Part shown: in pieces, positions 1-8,246 of the stretch
How the letters are laid out: each line of letters starts with the position of its first letter
Numbering within the stretch: the first letter of the stretch is position 1
NCBI GenBank assembly: GCA_021772025.1
Contig: JAETNT010000038.1
Coordinates: 1-38,777, forward strand
Reading direction: 5' to 3'
Length of the DNA: 38,777 bases
Source of the DNA: Enterocloster bolteae
GTDB taxonomy: Bacteria; Bacillota; Clostridia; Lachnospirales; Lachnospiraceae
The notes under the pieces: generated by a model
What the model was told of the DNA's origin: nothing
Database searches by the model: none
The model's input: the letters and a program-made list of their open reading frames with translations, nothing else
Translations under genes and position numbers: made by a program

Positions 1-56
1 AAATATCTTGTAGTATGCTCATGAGACTATTATGAAGCATAATGGCACAAAAAGAA

Positions 57-89
57 ACCCCTAATCCCCTCAAGATTGAGGGGCAGGGG
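57..89 (+). promoter_or_regulatory. Leader hairpin upstream of the M14 peptidase gene
   Basis: A strong stem-loop is visible: CCCCTCAA at 66-73 pairs perfectly with TTGAGGGG at 76-83, and an outer CCCCT (58-62) can pair with AGGGG (85-89). It is immediately followed by a second, terminator-type hairpin (95-115). It may be the base of an attenuator or simply the 3' end of the transcript of a gene left of the window; the sequence alone cannot decide. Confidence 0.5.
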
Positions 90-94
90 AGTTG

Positions 95-116
95 AAGTGC
101 CGAAGGCACTTTTTTA
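95..116 (+). terminator. Intrinsic terminator just before the M14 gene
   Basis: AAGTGCC (95-101) and GGCACTT (105-111) form a perfect 7-bp stem with a GAA loop, followed by a run of T (110-115). Only 18 bases separate it from the ATG at 134, and no promoter fits in that gap. Either it ends an upstream transcript and reads through, or it is a regulated attenuator for the operon that follows. Confidence 0.7.
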
Positions 117-133
117 CAGAAAAGGAAGACAGA

Positions 134-1480
134 ATGAGAAAAAAGAAAATTTTTGCAATTGGTATGTCGCTGATACTTACCGCAGCAGTTCCATGGAGTA
201 CGGCTCTGGCGGAAACAGGAGACCAAACGGCTCCGCCGGTTTTGGAGGCTCCGCCGTCGGAGGAGGTATCGCAGGAGGAGACGGAGCAGCTGCCGGAAGA
301 AGCAGGGGCATCACTGGAAGAGACGGCGCCGCAGGAGACTTCTGCTGCCGCAGCAAAGGAGGCGGGACCGGGTGCTGGAATGGAAGTGTCTCAGGGAGGC
401 ACCATTTCCCGAGGGCAAAATCTGGGAGAGGATTATTCTCAGATAGGCCCCGGAATGGGAGGCAGTATTTCTCAGGGGCCTCAGGAACCCGGACAGCCGG
501 ATTTTACTTTACATGCAGTGGAAAATCCCATTGTAAAAGTAGTGGAAAAGTATTCTTATGAGCAGATGGAAGCGGATATCCAGTCTCTTGAAAATCGTTA
601 CGGCTCTGCTCACATGAAGGTTAATATTATCGGAAATTCGGCGGACGGCCGCAAGATTTATGATATTATTATCGGCAACCCCAATGCGGGAAAGCACATT
701 TTAATTCAGGGAGCCATACACGCCAGAGAGTATATGAACCCGTTGCTTATGATGAAGCAGATTGAAGACGGACTGGCGTTTTACGATACCGGATATTATA
801 ACGGAAGAAAACTGTCGGACTTGTTAAATCAGGTAGCGGTTCATTTTGTCCCTATGGCAAATCCTGATGGAGTGGCCTTAAGTCAGTTTGGCCTGGATGC
901 CATTCGTTCTTCCCAATTAAAAGAAACCATTCAAAATGCCTATGCTTCCGATCTGGCGGCAGGGCGTACTACTTTGGAATTTGCACGTTACCTGGAGCGC
1001 TGGAAGGCGAATGCAAGAGGCGTGGATTTAAATCACAATTTTGATGCCCTTTGGTTTAATGCCTCCAGCGTGTGGATGCTGCCGTCATTTTCCGGATATA
1101 AAGGAATGACTCCGGTATCTGAGCCGGAATCTCAGGCCCTGACAGGTTTAATGAATAACGGCCTTCCCTGGGCGGCGGTTTTAAACTACCATTCGATGGG
1201 AAAGGTAATCTACTGGGATATCGAGGGCAACAAAGAAAAGGGCAAATCCCAGCATCTTGCCCAGCTTATGTCTGCGGCAACCGGAGGCTATCAAATGCTT
1301 TACAGCGGCGGAGGCGGCGGATTCAAAGACTGGGTACAGCTAAAAGACGGAGCGGTTCCCAGCATTACAGTGGAAACCGGTAAGGCGGAATGTCCCATGC
1401 CCATATCCGAGTTTGACAGCGTTTGGGCCGAAAATCGGGCCGGATGGGCGTTGGCAGCAGATTTTGCCCTGATGTATTAA
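134..1480 (+). CDS. Secreted M14-family zinc carboxypeptidase
   Basis: Predicted exported metallo-carboxypeptidase of 448 residues, which would trim C-terminal residues from peptides or cell-wall peptides outside the cell. The N-terminus is a signal peptide (MRKKK, a hydrophobic core, then ALAE near residue 27), followed by a roughly 110-residue Glu/Pro/Gly-rich linker. The M14 catalytic domain shows zinc ligands H196 and E199 (HARE), the Asn-Arg type substrate region (RGVDLNHNF), the third zinc ligand H353 (NYHSMG) and the catalytic glutamate E414 (TVETG), in the order the family requires. The start is set by AAAGGAAG at 121-128; an in-frame TTG at 92 lies within the terminator hairpin and has no ribosome site. 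The ABC ATPase gene follows 39 bases later. Members of this family include gamma-D-glutamyl-diaminopimelate peptidases, but the substrate is not determined here. Confidence 0.88.
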   Translation: MRKKKIFAIGMSLILTAAVPWSTALAETGDQTAPPVLEAPPSEEVSQEETEQLPEEAGASLEETAPQETSAAAAKEAGPGAGMEVSQGGTISRGQNLGEDYSQIGPGMGGSISQGPQEPGQPDFTLHAVENPIVKVVEKYSYEQMEADIQSLENRYGSAHMKVNIIGNSADGRKIYDIIIGNPNAGKHILIQGAIHAREYMNPLLMMKQIEDGLAFYDTGYYNGRKLSDLLNQVAVHFVPMANPDGVALSQFGLDAIRSSQLKETIQNAYASDLAAGRTTLEFARYLERWKANARGVDLNHNFDALWFNASSVWMLPSFSGYKGMTPVSEPESQALTGLMNNGLPWAAVLNYHSMGKVIYWDIEGNKEKGKSQHLAQLMSAATGGYQMLYSGGGGGFKDWVQLKDGAVPSITVETGKAECPMPISEFDSVWAENRAGWALAADFALMY

Positions 1481-1507
1481 TGCCCTCAATGGACAAGGGC
1501 AGATTTT
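1481..1507 (+). terminator. Weak hairpin between the M14 and ABC genes
   Basis: TGCCCT (1481-1486) pairs with AGGGCA (1496-1501), followed by GATTTT. The stem is only 6 bp and the T run is short, so it may partly lower downstream expression or stabilise the upstream message rather than end transcription. Confidence 0.3.
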
Positions 1508-1519
1508 GAAGAGGAGAAA

Positions 1520-2191
1520 ATGTTAGAAATTGTAGGGATCCATAAAAAATACCGAAAGAAAACAGTGCTTACCGGAGTTTCCCTGACTGCCGAACCAGGC
1601 CAGTGCGTGGGGATTGCAGGCGCCAACGGATGCGGAAAGACCACTCTGTTGTCTATTCTGGCAGGGGCGAGAAAAGCAGACGGGGGAAGCCTTAGGGTAG
1701 ATGGACAGGAGCTTTTGGGACATCCTTTTTTGCAGGCGGAAAAAATTGCCTACGTTCCTCAGGAAAATCCCTTTATGGAGGAACTGTCTGCAAAAGATAA
1801 CTTAAGCCTTTGGTACAGGGGCAATGAAAGAGCCATGAAAAAGGATTTAGAATCGGGAGCGGCGGCTATGCTGGGAATCCCTGAATTTTTAAATACTCCG
1901 GTGGGAAAGCTGTCCGGAGGAATGAAAAAGCGATTATCCATTGCATCTGCTTTGGCAGGCCATGAAGAGATCCTGATTATGGATGAGCCGGGGGCGGCCC
2001 TGGATTTGGTGTGTAAGGAAGTGATCCGGAATTATATGAAACAGTATATCAGGCATGGCGGCCTGGTGCTTTTGGCATCCCATGAGCTGTCAGAGCTGGC
2101 AGTCTGCACCAAAATGTATGTGCTGAAAGATGGGAAGGCCCAAGAGATTCCCTGCGGGTTGACATCGGCCCAGCTAACCGCCAGGTTTTAG
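1520..2191 (+). CDS. ABC transporter ATP-binding protein
   Basis: Nucleotide-binding subunit (223 residues) that should power the two permeases encoded downstream at 3992-6324. Walker A is GANGCGKTT (residues 34-42), the signature LSGGMKKRL is near residue 130, Walker B ILIMDEPG is near 150-157, and the switch histidine is in ASHE near 187. Sequence style and length fit the export-type (ABC-2, CcmA-like) ATPases. The ribosome site is GAAGAGGAG just before the ATG. The gene lies between a secreted peptidase and a zinc-ribbon membrane protein, all on one strand with short gaps, so the five genes probably form one operon. The exported substrate is unknown. Confidence 0.92.
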   Translation: MLEIVGIHKKYRKKTVLTGVSLTAEPGQCVGIAGANGCGKTTLLSILAGARKADGGSLRVDGQELLGHPFLQAEKIAYVPQENPFMEELSAKDNLSLWYRGNERAMKKDLESGAAAMLGIPEFLNTPVGKLSGGMKKRLSIASALAGHEEILIMDEPGAALDLVCKEVIRNYMKQYIRHGGLVLLASHELSELAVCTKMYVLKDGKAQEIPCGLTSAQLTARF

Positions 2192-2208
2192 AGACGGCAG
2201 GTAGATTG

Positions 2209-2224
2209 GACAGCATAAGCTGTC
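2209..2224 (+). promoter_or_regulatory. Small perfect hairpin before the zinc-ribbon gene
   Basis: GACAGC (2209-2214) and GCTGTC (2219-2224) pair perfectly around an ATAA loop, directly 5' of the ribosome site GGAGGAAGGAG. It may protect the downstream message or tune translation; no T run follows, so it is not a terminator. Confidence 0.35.
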
Positions 2225-2245
2225 AGGAGGAAGGAGAAGAGTAGT

Positions 2246-3958
2246 ATGAATTGTTCCATATGTAATGCAGAGATTCCCGAAAACCAGGATCGGTGTCCCC
2301 ATTGCGGGACAGCGGTTCAACCGGCGCCGTCCCTTGAGCCGCCCAAAGAGTCAAAGAACCTGAAAAAGGGTCTTATCATCGGCGGAGGCGTTGTTGTGGC
2401 GGCAGCCGCCGGAATCGGTATTTTTATGGCATCCAATACCAAAGATCCCAAGACAGTGGTGGTAGATGCGCTAAAGGGCGTATACTCTGCAGAAAATATA
2501 AATCCTGGGGAAGAGGTTTTCGGCCTGGGCCAGATTTATGGGGAATTCAGTAAAACCGGCGGTGAGATGGGAGGAAGCCTGGCATTTGCAGGTTCCAGCA
2601 ATCCGGACTTAAATATGCTGATGGGAGCCGGAGTAAACATTCATGCGGCATCGGATGTGACTAATAAGAAGTTTACCGAGACCATTGGAATCCAGTACAG
2701 CGGCATGGATTTGGCAAACCTGATCATTTATGCAGATGACACCTATCTGATGGCGGCTCTTCCGGAGTTTACTTCCAAGGTGCTTACGGTAAACTATGCC
2801 GACGATCTTGCAGGGCAGATTGCAAATTCCCCTCTGGCGGCAGAGATGGAATACATGTTTACGGAAGAAGAGATGGAAGCTTTTGAGAATTATATCGCTT
2901 ATTTGACGGATATATCTTCCGAAAAAAAGACTCCCTTTGATTTAAAGGCTCTGTGGCAGCGCTATAAAGAAGGCAGCCAGGCTATGGGCAATTTTAAGGA
3001 AGCCATAACGGTGACCAAGGCGGACAGCCAAACATTCTCCTATGACGGAAAGGAACAGAAATGCACGGGCTATGACGTGGTAATCCCCAAAGAAGCAGTG
3101 GTTGAGTTTGCCAGAACCTCTTCAAAATTTTTCCTGGAAGACGAGAGCTTTAAAAAGGATCTTTTAGAGTATCTGAAAGTGATGACGGATCTAAGAGGAA
3201 TCGGGCTTTATGATGTGATTTTGGACGAAGATCTTTCCACTCCGGAGGAGATGATTGCACAGATGTGGGGAGATATGGATCAGGGAGCGGAAAAAGCCAT
3301 TGCTCAGCTGGAGAAATCCCTGGAAGGGGATGTGACCATGAAGGTTTACGTGACCAAGTCAGGCCGCCTTGTATCCTTAGACGGCACATGCAGGCTTGCT
3401 CAGGAAGAGGACACTCTGGATGTAAAATTGACTGCTGCTTTAGAAGGAGGCAGTTATCCCACCGAAAACGGCAGGTTTAATTTGGTCTTAGAGGACGGGA
3501 CCGATACTATGACAGTCTCTGTTAATAAGGAGGGAGAATACTCAGATAAGGTATTAAACAGCAGCTGGGATTTGAATCTGGAATTTGATGATGAGAAGCT
3601 TCAGATAACTTATGACAATACCTATGACAGAGAGACCGGAGATTCTCAGATTCGGATATCCGGCGGAGAAGGAAAAAAGGATATGGTTTCCCTTACGATA
3701 ACCGGTATTGTAGACGAACTGGAAAAAGGGAAAAATTTCCACTACACATTTGACTCTCTGGAGATAGCGGAAGAAACCTGGGCAATGTCTCTGAAACTTA
3801 AGGGAGAATTCTATTTAAGAAATCTCCAAAATGAGATCATAGCCCCTGAGGGAAAACAGATGGACGTGCTGAAGACCACAGAGGAAGAGTGGAAGGATCT
3901 GGGAGATGAAATCATGACAAACCTGTATGCTCTGATTTTGGGAGGCGGATTGTTCTAA
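2246..3958 (+). CDS. Zinc-ribbon membrane protein with large extracytoplasmic domain
   Basis: A 570-residue protein of unknown function. Residues 1-24 form a zinc ribbon with two Cys pairs (CSIC and CPHC). A short Pro/Lys-rich linker leads to one membrane helix at about residues 41-62 (GLIIGGGVVV onward). The remaining 500 or so residues are polar and predicted to lie outside the membrane. The layout is common in Firmicutes proteins called zinc-ribbon domain-containing proteins. The outer domain has a repeated beta-rich character (many short segments such as LTAALEGG and LNLEFDDEKLQIT) that resembles lipid- or ligand-holding substrate domains, but no family can be named with confidence. It sits between an ABC ATPase and two permeases, so it may be an accessory subunit of that transporter (inference). 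Confidence 0.8.
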   Translation: MNCSICNAEIPENQDRCPHCGTAVQPAPSLEPPKESKNLKKGLIIGGGVVVAAAAGIGIFMASNTKDPKTVVVDALKGVYSAENINPGEEVFGLGQIYGEFSKTGGEMGGSLAFAGSSNPDLNMLMGAGVNIHAASDVTNKKFTETIGIQYSGMDLANLIIYADDTYLMAALPEFTSKVLTVNYADDLAGQIANSPLAAEMEYMFTEEEMEAFENYIAYLTDISSEKKTPFDLKALWQRYKEGSQAMGNFKEAITVTKADSQTFSYDGKEQKCTGYDVVIPKEAVVEFARTSSKFFLEDESFKKDLLEYLKVMTDLRGIGLYDVILDEDLSTPEEMIAQMWGDMDQGAEKAIAQLEKSLEGDVTMKVYVTKSGRLVSLDGTCRLAQEEDTLDVKLTAALEGGSYPTENGRFNLVLEDGTDTMTVSVNKEGEYSDKVLNSSWDLNLEFDDEKLQITYDNTYDRETGDSQIRISGGEGKKDMVSLTITGIVDELEKGKNFHYTFDSLEIAEETWAMSLKLKGEFYLRNLQNEIIAPEGKQMDVLKTTEEEWKDLGDEIMTNLYALILGGGLF

Positions 3959-3991
3959 GACAAAATATGGAACAGAAAAGCAGGAGGGAAT

Positions 3992-5227
3992 ATGCGGACA
4001 TTTCTGGTCTATTTAAAATTGGAATTAAAAAGAGCGCTGCGTATCCTCCCGTGGACTGCTGCAGGGGCAATGGTGCTGGCAGGATTGCTGGGCGCCATTG
4101 CCTTTTTAGCAGTCCGAACTCTGGAAGGCGGGCAGGAGCTAAATAAACTAAAGGTGGGAGTGATCCTTCCGGAAGAAGATGCTCTGGCGGAAAAAGCCGT
4201 TTCCATGCTGGGGTCATTGGAAAGTGTAGAAAGTATCTGTCAATTTGTTTTTGTGAACCGGGAGGAAGGACAAACCCGTATGAAAAACGGGGAGCTGGCC
4301 TGCCTTATGGCAGTGCCGGATAATTTTGTAGGCAGCATTATAGACGGCAGCAATAAGCCGGTAACGATTTTATTTGACGGCCCCCTGGGGGTGGAAGAGC
4401 AGATTTTCAAGGAGCTGACGGAAGCAGGGGCCAAGACCCTTTCCAGTGCTCAGGCCGGGATTTATGCGGCAAATCATCTGCACGGCCTCTACAAAATCCC
4501 GGCAGATATTCAGGAGGCGGAAAACTATTTGAATGCCAGGTACTTAGGCTACAGCATGGACAGGGGCATTCATTTCCGAAGCCGTCAGGTTGGAGCGGCC
4601 GGAGAGGTTCCCCTTCCTTACCATTATACTGCAGCGGGAATCGTGTTTCTGCTGCTGTTTTCCGGCATCCCCGCAGCCGGTCTTTTTACAGGGGAGAGCC
4701 AGGCAAAGAGAGAAAAGCTGTATCTTTTGGGGATTAAAAGAGGCGGCTGGGCGGCGGCAAAAACAGCTGCCGTGATGGCGCTTCTGCTGGCGGCGCTGGC
4801 GACGGCAGCCGTGATTGCAGCGACTGTCTGGGCCGGCTTTTTTTCAGAAGGGGAGATTATAAAGGGGCTGGCAGAAACAGGCAGGGGAAACATGCCGTAT
4901 CGGACACTGCTTTTTGCGGCGATTCTTTTTACGGCATCCGCCCTGATTGTTTTGTGCTACAGCTTATCCGGTACTCTTCTGGGAGGAATGATGCTTTTGT
5001 TTCTTGGTTCCTGCGTAATGATGGTATTCTCCGGAGGATTTCTGCCCCAGGTTTTTCTGCCGGAAAGCTTCCGGAGAGCAGCGGTCTGTCTGCCCTCTAC
5101 CCTGTTGATGGACGGGGTTAAGCAGTTCTTTCAAAACGGCAGTGACTGGAAACTTTTAGCGGCCCTTTTAGGAACAGGGGCGGCGGCTTTGGCGGCATCC
5201 GGGCTTTTGAAGGGAGGAAGACAATGA
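3992..5227 (+). CDS. ABC-2 type permease, first subunit
   Basis: Membrane subunit of 411 residues. One N-terminal helix (about 18-42) is followed by a roughly 165-residue outer segment, then five further helices between about 208 and 405 (for example TAAGIVFLLLFSGIPAAG and LLGGMMLLFLGSCVMMVF). This is the one-plus-five helix plan with a large first outer loop seen in ABC2_membrane_3 exporters. The ribosome site is AGGAGGG at 3981-3987. Its stop codon overlaps the start of the second permease by four bases (ATGA), a sign of coupled translation and a heterodimeric exporter. The substrate is not known. Confidence 0.85.
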   Translation: MRTFLVYLKLELKRALRILPWTAAGAMVLAGLLGAIAFLAVRTLEGGQELNKLKVGVILPEEDALAEKAVSMLGSLESVESICQFVFVNREEGQTRMKNGELACLMAVPDNFVGSIIDGSNKPVTILFDGPLGVEEQIFKELTEAGAKTLSSAQAGIYAANHLHGLYKIPADIQEAENYLNARYLGYSMDRGIHFRSRQVGAAGEVPLPYHYTAAGIVFLLLFSGIPAAGLFTGESQAKREKLYLLGIKRGGWAAAKTAAVMALLLAALATAAVIAATVWAGFFSEGEIIKGLAETGRGNMPYRTLLFAAILFTASALIVLCYSLSGTLLGGMMLLFLGSCVMMVFSGGFLPQVFLPESFRRAAVCLPSTLLMDGVKQFFQNGSDWKLLAALLGTGAAALAASGLLKGGRQ

Positions 5228-6324
5228 GGCGTATGCGGATATGGTTTTTTCTCTCTGTGAAACGGTGGCTGCATCATAAAGGCTTTGCCGCGGTGCTGCT
5301 TGCAATGCCGGCGGTACTTTGGGGAATTCAAAGGATGGAACCGAAAGAGACTGAAAAAATACAGATTGGGGTGGCATCTGAAGATCAGGGCCTGGGAGCG
5401 GAAATTGCCGAAAGCCTAAGCCAGGCAGATTCGGAGGGAATGTTTGAATTTGTTCTGTATCCGGAGGAAGAAAAGCTAAAGGAGGCGGTTTCCGCCAGAA
5501 AAGCGGAGTGCGCCTATTTGTTTCCGGAGGATCTGGAGCAGAAGCTAAGGGAAGGAAACAGCAGAAGAAGCATTACCGTATATACTGCGCCGTCAACGGT
5601 TTTGGAGCCTTTAGCCGGGGAAGTAGTATTTGCTGCCCTGGCGGCCAGATATAATGGAATCATCCTTCAGGATTATATAGAAGCCCAGGCAGAGGAGACG
5701 GACTCCGGCAAAAAAGAGACAGCCCCCGGCAGAGAGGAAACTCTTTTCTGGTACCATACTTATCTGGAAAACGGAAGTACCTTCCGATTTGAATATCAGG
5801 TGCTGGAAGGAGAAGAGCTTTCGGATCCTGTCCGAGATATAGAGGAAGCGGAAGAAACCGGTACGCTGACAAAAAAGCAGATCTTTCCGGTCCGGGGACT
5901 AATCGGAATATTTGTATTCTTGTCAGCCTTTTTCTCTGCATGCAGCCTTAAAGAAGATGAAAAGAAAGGGCTGTTTTTCCCGCTGCCATTTTATGAACGG
6001 CTGCTCTGCAAGGGAGCAGCTCTGGCAGCTCCGGTGTTTCTTTCGGTATGTGCCGGGCTTATCAGCCTGTTTGCTGCAGGAGACTTTCAGGGAATCGGAC
6101 TGGAAATAGGTGCTTTGGCCGCCTGTGGTTTTTTCTCTGTTATGTATGGAGCGGCGGTGAGTATAGCGGTTCCAAAGGCAGAGGTGCTGGCTATGATGAT
6201 TCCGGCTTTGGCTCTGGGCCTTTTGCTGGTATGTCCGGTTTTTATTGACGCAGGGAAATGGTTCGACTTTGTCGGAAGTATTCAAAAGATTCTGCCGCCT
6301 GCCTGGTATCTGAAGATGTTTTAA
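5224..6324 (+). CDS. ABC-2 type permease, second subunit
   Basis: A 366-residue partner of the preceding permease, starting at the ATGA overlap at 5224 with AGGGAGGA upstream. It has the same plan: an N-terminal helix (about 16-34), an outer loop to about residue 220, then about four to five helices to the end (LIGIFVFLSAFFSACS, AALAAPVFLSVCAGLISLF, ALALGLLLVCPVF). It is shorter than the first subunit and ends close to the last helix. The two permeases are divergent in sequence, which suggests distinct roles in a heterodimer driven by the ATPase encoded at 1520-2191. Confidence 0.82.
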   Translation: MRRMRIWFFLSVKRWLHHKGFAAVLLAMPAVLWGIQRMEPKETEKIQIGVASEDQGLGAEIAESLSQADSEGMFEFVLYPEEEKLKEAVSARKAECAYLFPEDLEQKLREGNSRRSITVYTAPSTVLEPLAGEVVFAALAARYNGIILQDYIEAQAEETDSGKKETAPGREETLFWYHTYLENGSTFRFEYQVLEGEELSDPVRDIEEAEETGTLTKKQIFPVRGLIGIFVFLSAFFSACSLKEDEKKGLFFPLPFYERLLCKGAALAAPVFLSVCAGLISLFAAGDFQGIGLEIGALAACGFFSVMYGAAVSIAVPKAEVLAMMIPALALGLLLVCPVFIDAGKWFDFVGSIQKILPPAWYLKMF

Positions 6325-6392
6325 AAGGGACGATTTAGAGAATATTTGGGAAAAAACTGCACATCCTATTCCTAAGAGAGGAGAATCCGAAT

Positions 6393-6821
6393 ATGAATGG
6401 AAATGCAGAACTTTTAAACTTTATTTATCAAAATTCCCAAATGGGTGTAGAGACTATGGAGCAGCTTGGGAGCATGACAAAAGACAGTAGGTTCCGAAAT
6501 TTTCTGGAAAAGCAGCAGGAAGGATACCTTGCATTTCACAAGAAGGCGAAAGAACTGCTGTGTGAAAGCGGCTATGATGAAAAGGGGCTGGGCTCTTTAG
6601 AAAAGCTGCGGACTTATCTGATGATTAACATCCAGACAATGATGGACAAGAGCACGTCCCATATGGCGGAAATGCTGATAAACGGGAGCACTATGGGAGT
6701 TACGGATGCCATTAAGAAAATCAACCAGTATCAGGGAGCAGAAACCCGGATTCTGGATTTAATGGAAGAACTTCAAAAATTTGAAGAGAAAAGCCTGGAA
6801 AAGCTGAAAGGCTTCTTATAG
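6393..6821 (+). CDS. Small helical protein of unknown function
   Basis: A 142-residue soluble protein with no signal peptide or membrane segment. The sequence is almost entirely amphipathic helix with few prolines, compatible with a four-helix bundle (ferritin-like or DUF2383-like fold), but conserved metal-binding E-x-x-H motifs are not evident. Its ribosome site GAGAGGAGA lies 8 bases before the ATG. It follows the ABC operon by 68 bases and ends at a strong terminator, so it may be the last gene of that unit or have its own weak promoter. No function is assigned. Confidence 0.7.
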   Translation: MNGNAELLNFIYQNSQMGVETMEQLGSMTKDSRFRNFLEKQQEGYLAFHKKAKELLCESGYDEKGLGSLEKLRTYLMINIQTMMDKSTSHMAEMLINGSTMGVTDAIKKINQYQGAETRILDLMEELQKFEEKSLEKLKGFL

Positions 6822-6826
6822 AAATA

Positions 6827-6867
6827 AAAAGGGCGGCCCCGCTGAGAAATTGACGGGCCACCCTTTT
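6827..6867. terminator. Bidirectional terminator between convergent genes
   Basis: AAAAGGGCGGCCC (6827-6839) and GGGCCACCCTTTT (6855-6867) pair over 13 bp with one mismatch. A runs and T runs flank the stem on both sides, so it works on both strands, ending the helical-protein gene (+) and fprA (-). Confidence 0.88.
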
Positions 6868-6882
6868 GCATTACAATACCAT

Positions 6883-8100
6883 TTACTTTTGGATATTTAA
6901 AATTCCGTCTGCAATCTCTCCGGCCAATGTCCAGAGAGCATCTTCCTGTTCCTCCCTTAAAGCGGATTTTAAGCTGACAGAAGTTTCCAGAATGGTCATA
7001 TTCTTCATCGTATCCAGGATACCTCTCATGTGCTTTGCCGCCGTACTGGCCCAGGAGCCGTTGTCTAAAAGGGCAATGGTGCGGTTCTGGAGATTTAAGG
7101 CTTTCATATCTGACAGAACATATTCCATAGCCGGATAAAGGCCGCCGTTGTAAGTCGGAGCCGCCAAAACAATATGGCTGGCGCGGAAGGCTTCGGCAAT
7201 AGACTTAGATACATGGGTAGAGGATACATCATAGACAGCAATATTCTTTACGCCTTTTTCCGCCAGCATGGCGGCCAGCACATTGACGGCATTTTCTGTA
7301 TTGCCGTACATGGAGCCGTAAAGGATTACTACCGCCGAATCTTCCGGGGTATAGGTGCTCCAATGCTGATATTTATCCAGTAAGTAAGGGATCTGACTTC
7401 TCCAAATGGGGCCGTGGAGAGGGCAGATGATGTGAACATCCAGGGCGCTGAGCTTTTTGATAACAGCCTGAACCTGGGGACCGAACTTGCCTACGATATT
7501 GGCGTAGTACCGTCTGGCATCATCCAGCCAATCCCGATCAAAATTAATTTCATCATTAAAAATCGTTCCGTTTAAGGCGCCGAAGGTGCCGAAGGCATCG
7601 GCGGAAAACAGTACTTTCTCCGAGGACTCATAGGCCGCCATAACCTCCGGCCAATGTACCATAGGAGCCATGGCAAAGGTCAGGGTGTGGCTGCCTAAAT
7701 TTAAGGTCTCTCCCTCTTTGACTACAACAGACCGCTCTGTCAGATCGGGAATGGTATAAAATTGGTTTAAAATCTGGAAGGTTTTGGCATTGCCCACTAC
7801 CTTTACCCGGGGATACAGGGTCATGATCTCCGCGATACCGGAACAGTGATCCGGCTCCATATGGTTTACCACCAGATAATCCAGAGGACGTCCGTCCAAT
7901 ACATGAGCTACATTTTCTAAAAACTGTGCACGGATAGAGGGATCGGCAGTGTCCATCAGGGCAGTCTTTTCGTCTAAAATTACATAAGAATTATAGGAAA
8001 CGCCATTGGGGATGGGAAATAAGTTTTCAAATAAGGCCAGCCGGCGGTCGTTTCCTCCTACCCAGTGGATGGTTTCCGTTATTTTTCTGGTACAAAACAT
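6883..8100 (-). CDS. fprA: A-type flavodiiron protein (FprA family)
   Basis: Cytoplasmic oxygen and/or nitric-oxide reductase that protects anaerobes, 405 residues. The N-terminal metallo-beta-lactamase-like domain carries the full di-iron ligand set: H80, E82, D84 (HMEPDH with H85), H148, D167 and H228 (PLHGP). The C-terminal flavodoxin domain starts near residue 255 and has the FMN phosphate loop YGSMYGNTEN. No rubredoxin extension is present, so electrons must come from a separate rubredoxin or reductase, as in clostridial class A enzymes. The start at 8100 is chosen because AAAGGTGG lies 7 bases upstream; a longer in-frame start at 8121 would place that ribosome site inside the gene. A consensus-like promoter is present at 8145-8173. 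Confidence 0.95.
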   Translation of the reverse strand: MFCTRKITETIHWVGGNDRRLALFENLFPIPNGVSYNSYVILDEKTALMDTADPSIRAQFLENVAHVLDGRPLDYLVVNHMEPDHCSGIAEIMTLYPRVKVVGNAKTFQILNQFYTIPDLTERSVVVKEGETLNLGSHTLTFAMAPMVHWPEVMAAYESSEKVLFSADAFGTFGALNGTIFNDEINFDRDWLDDARRYYANIVGKFGPQVQAVIKKLSALDVHIICPLHGPIWRSQIPYLLDKYQHWSTYTPEDSAVVILYGSMYGNTENAVNVLAAMLAEKGVKNIAVYDVSSTHVSKSIAEAFRASHIVLAAPTYNGGLYPAMEYVLSDMKALNLQNRTIALLDNGSWASTAAKHMRGILDTMKNMTILETSVSLKSALREEQEDALWTLAGEIADGILNIQK

Positions 8101-8144
8101 GGGGATTCCACCTTTCTGCAAAAATTTCTTATTACAAGTCTGAT

Positions 8145-8173
8145 ATTATACTATAAGATTTCCAAAATGTCAC
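8145..8173 (-). promoter_or_regulatory. Promoter of fprA
   Basis: On the - strand, GTGACA (8173-8168) and a perfect TATAAT (8150-8145) are separated by 17 bases, 45 bases before the fprA start. It matches the vegetative sigma factor consensus, suggesting that fprA is transcribed separately from the lipoprotein gene. Confidence 0.75.
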
Positions 8174-8246
8174 GGGTTTATCCGTTTTTTTCCTGCAAAA
8201 GCCAACCGGATAAGGTATTGAATGATTGGGCATGCGCGGTTCACCT

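Noticed and set aside
8178..8213. TTATCCG / CGGATAA dyad as terminator of the lipoprotein gene
   Set aside because: In the - direction no T run follows the second arm and the loop is 22 bases; it is probably incidental.
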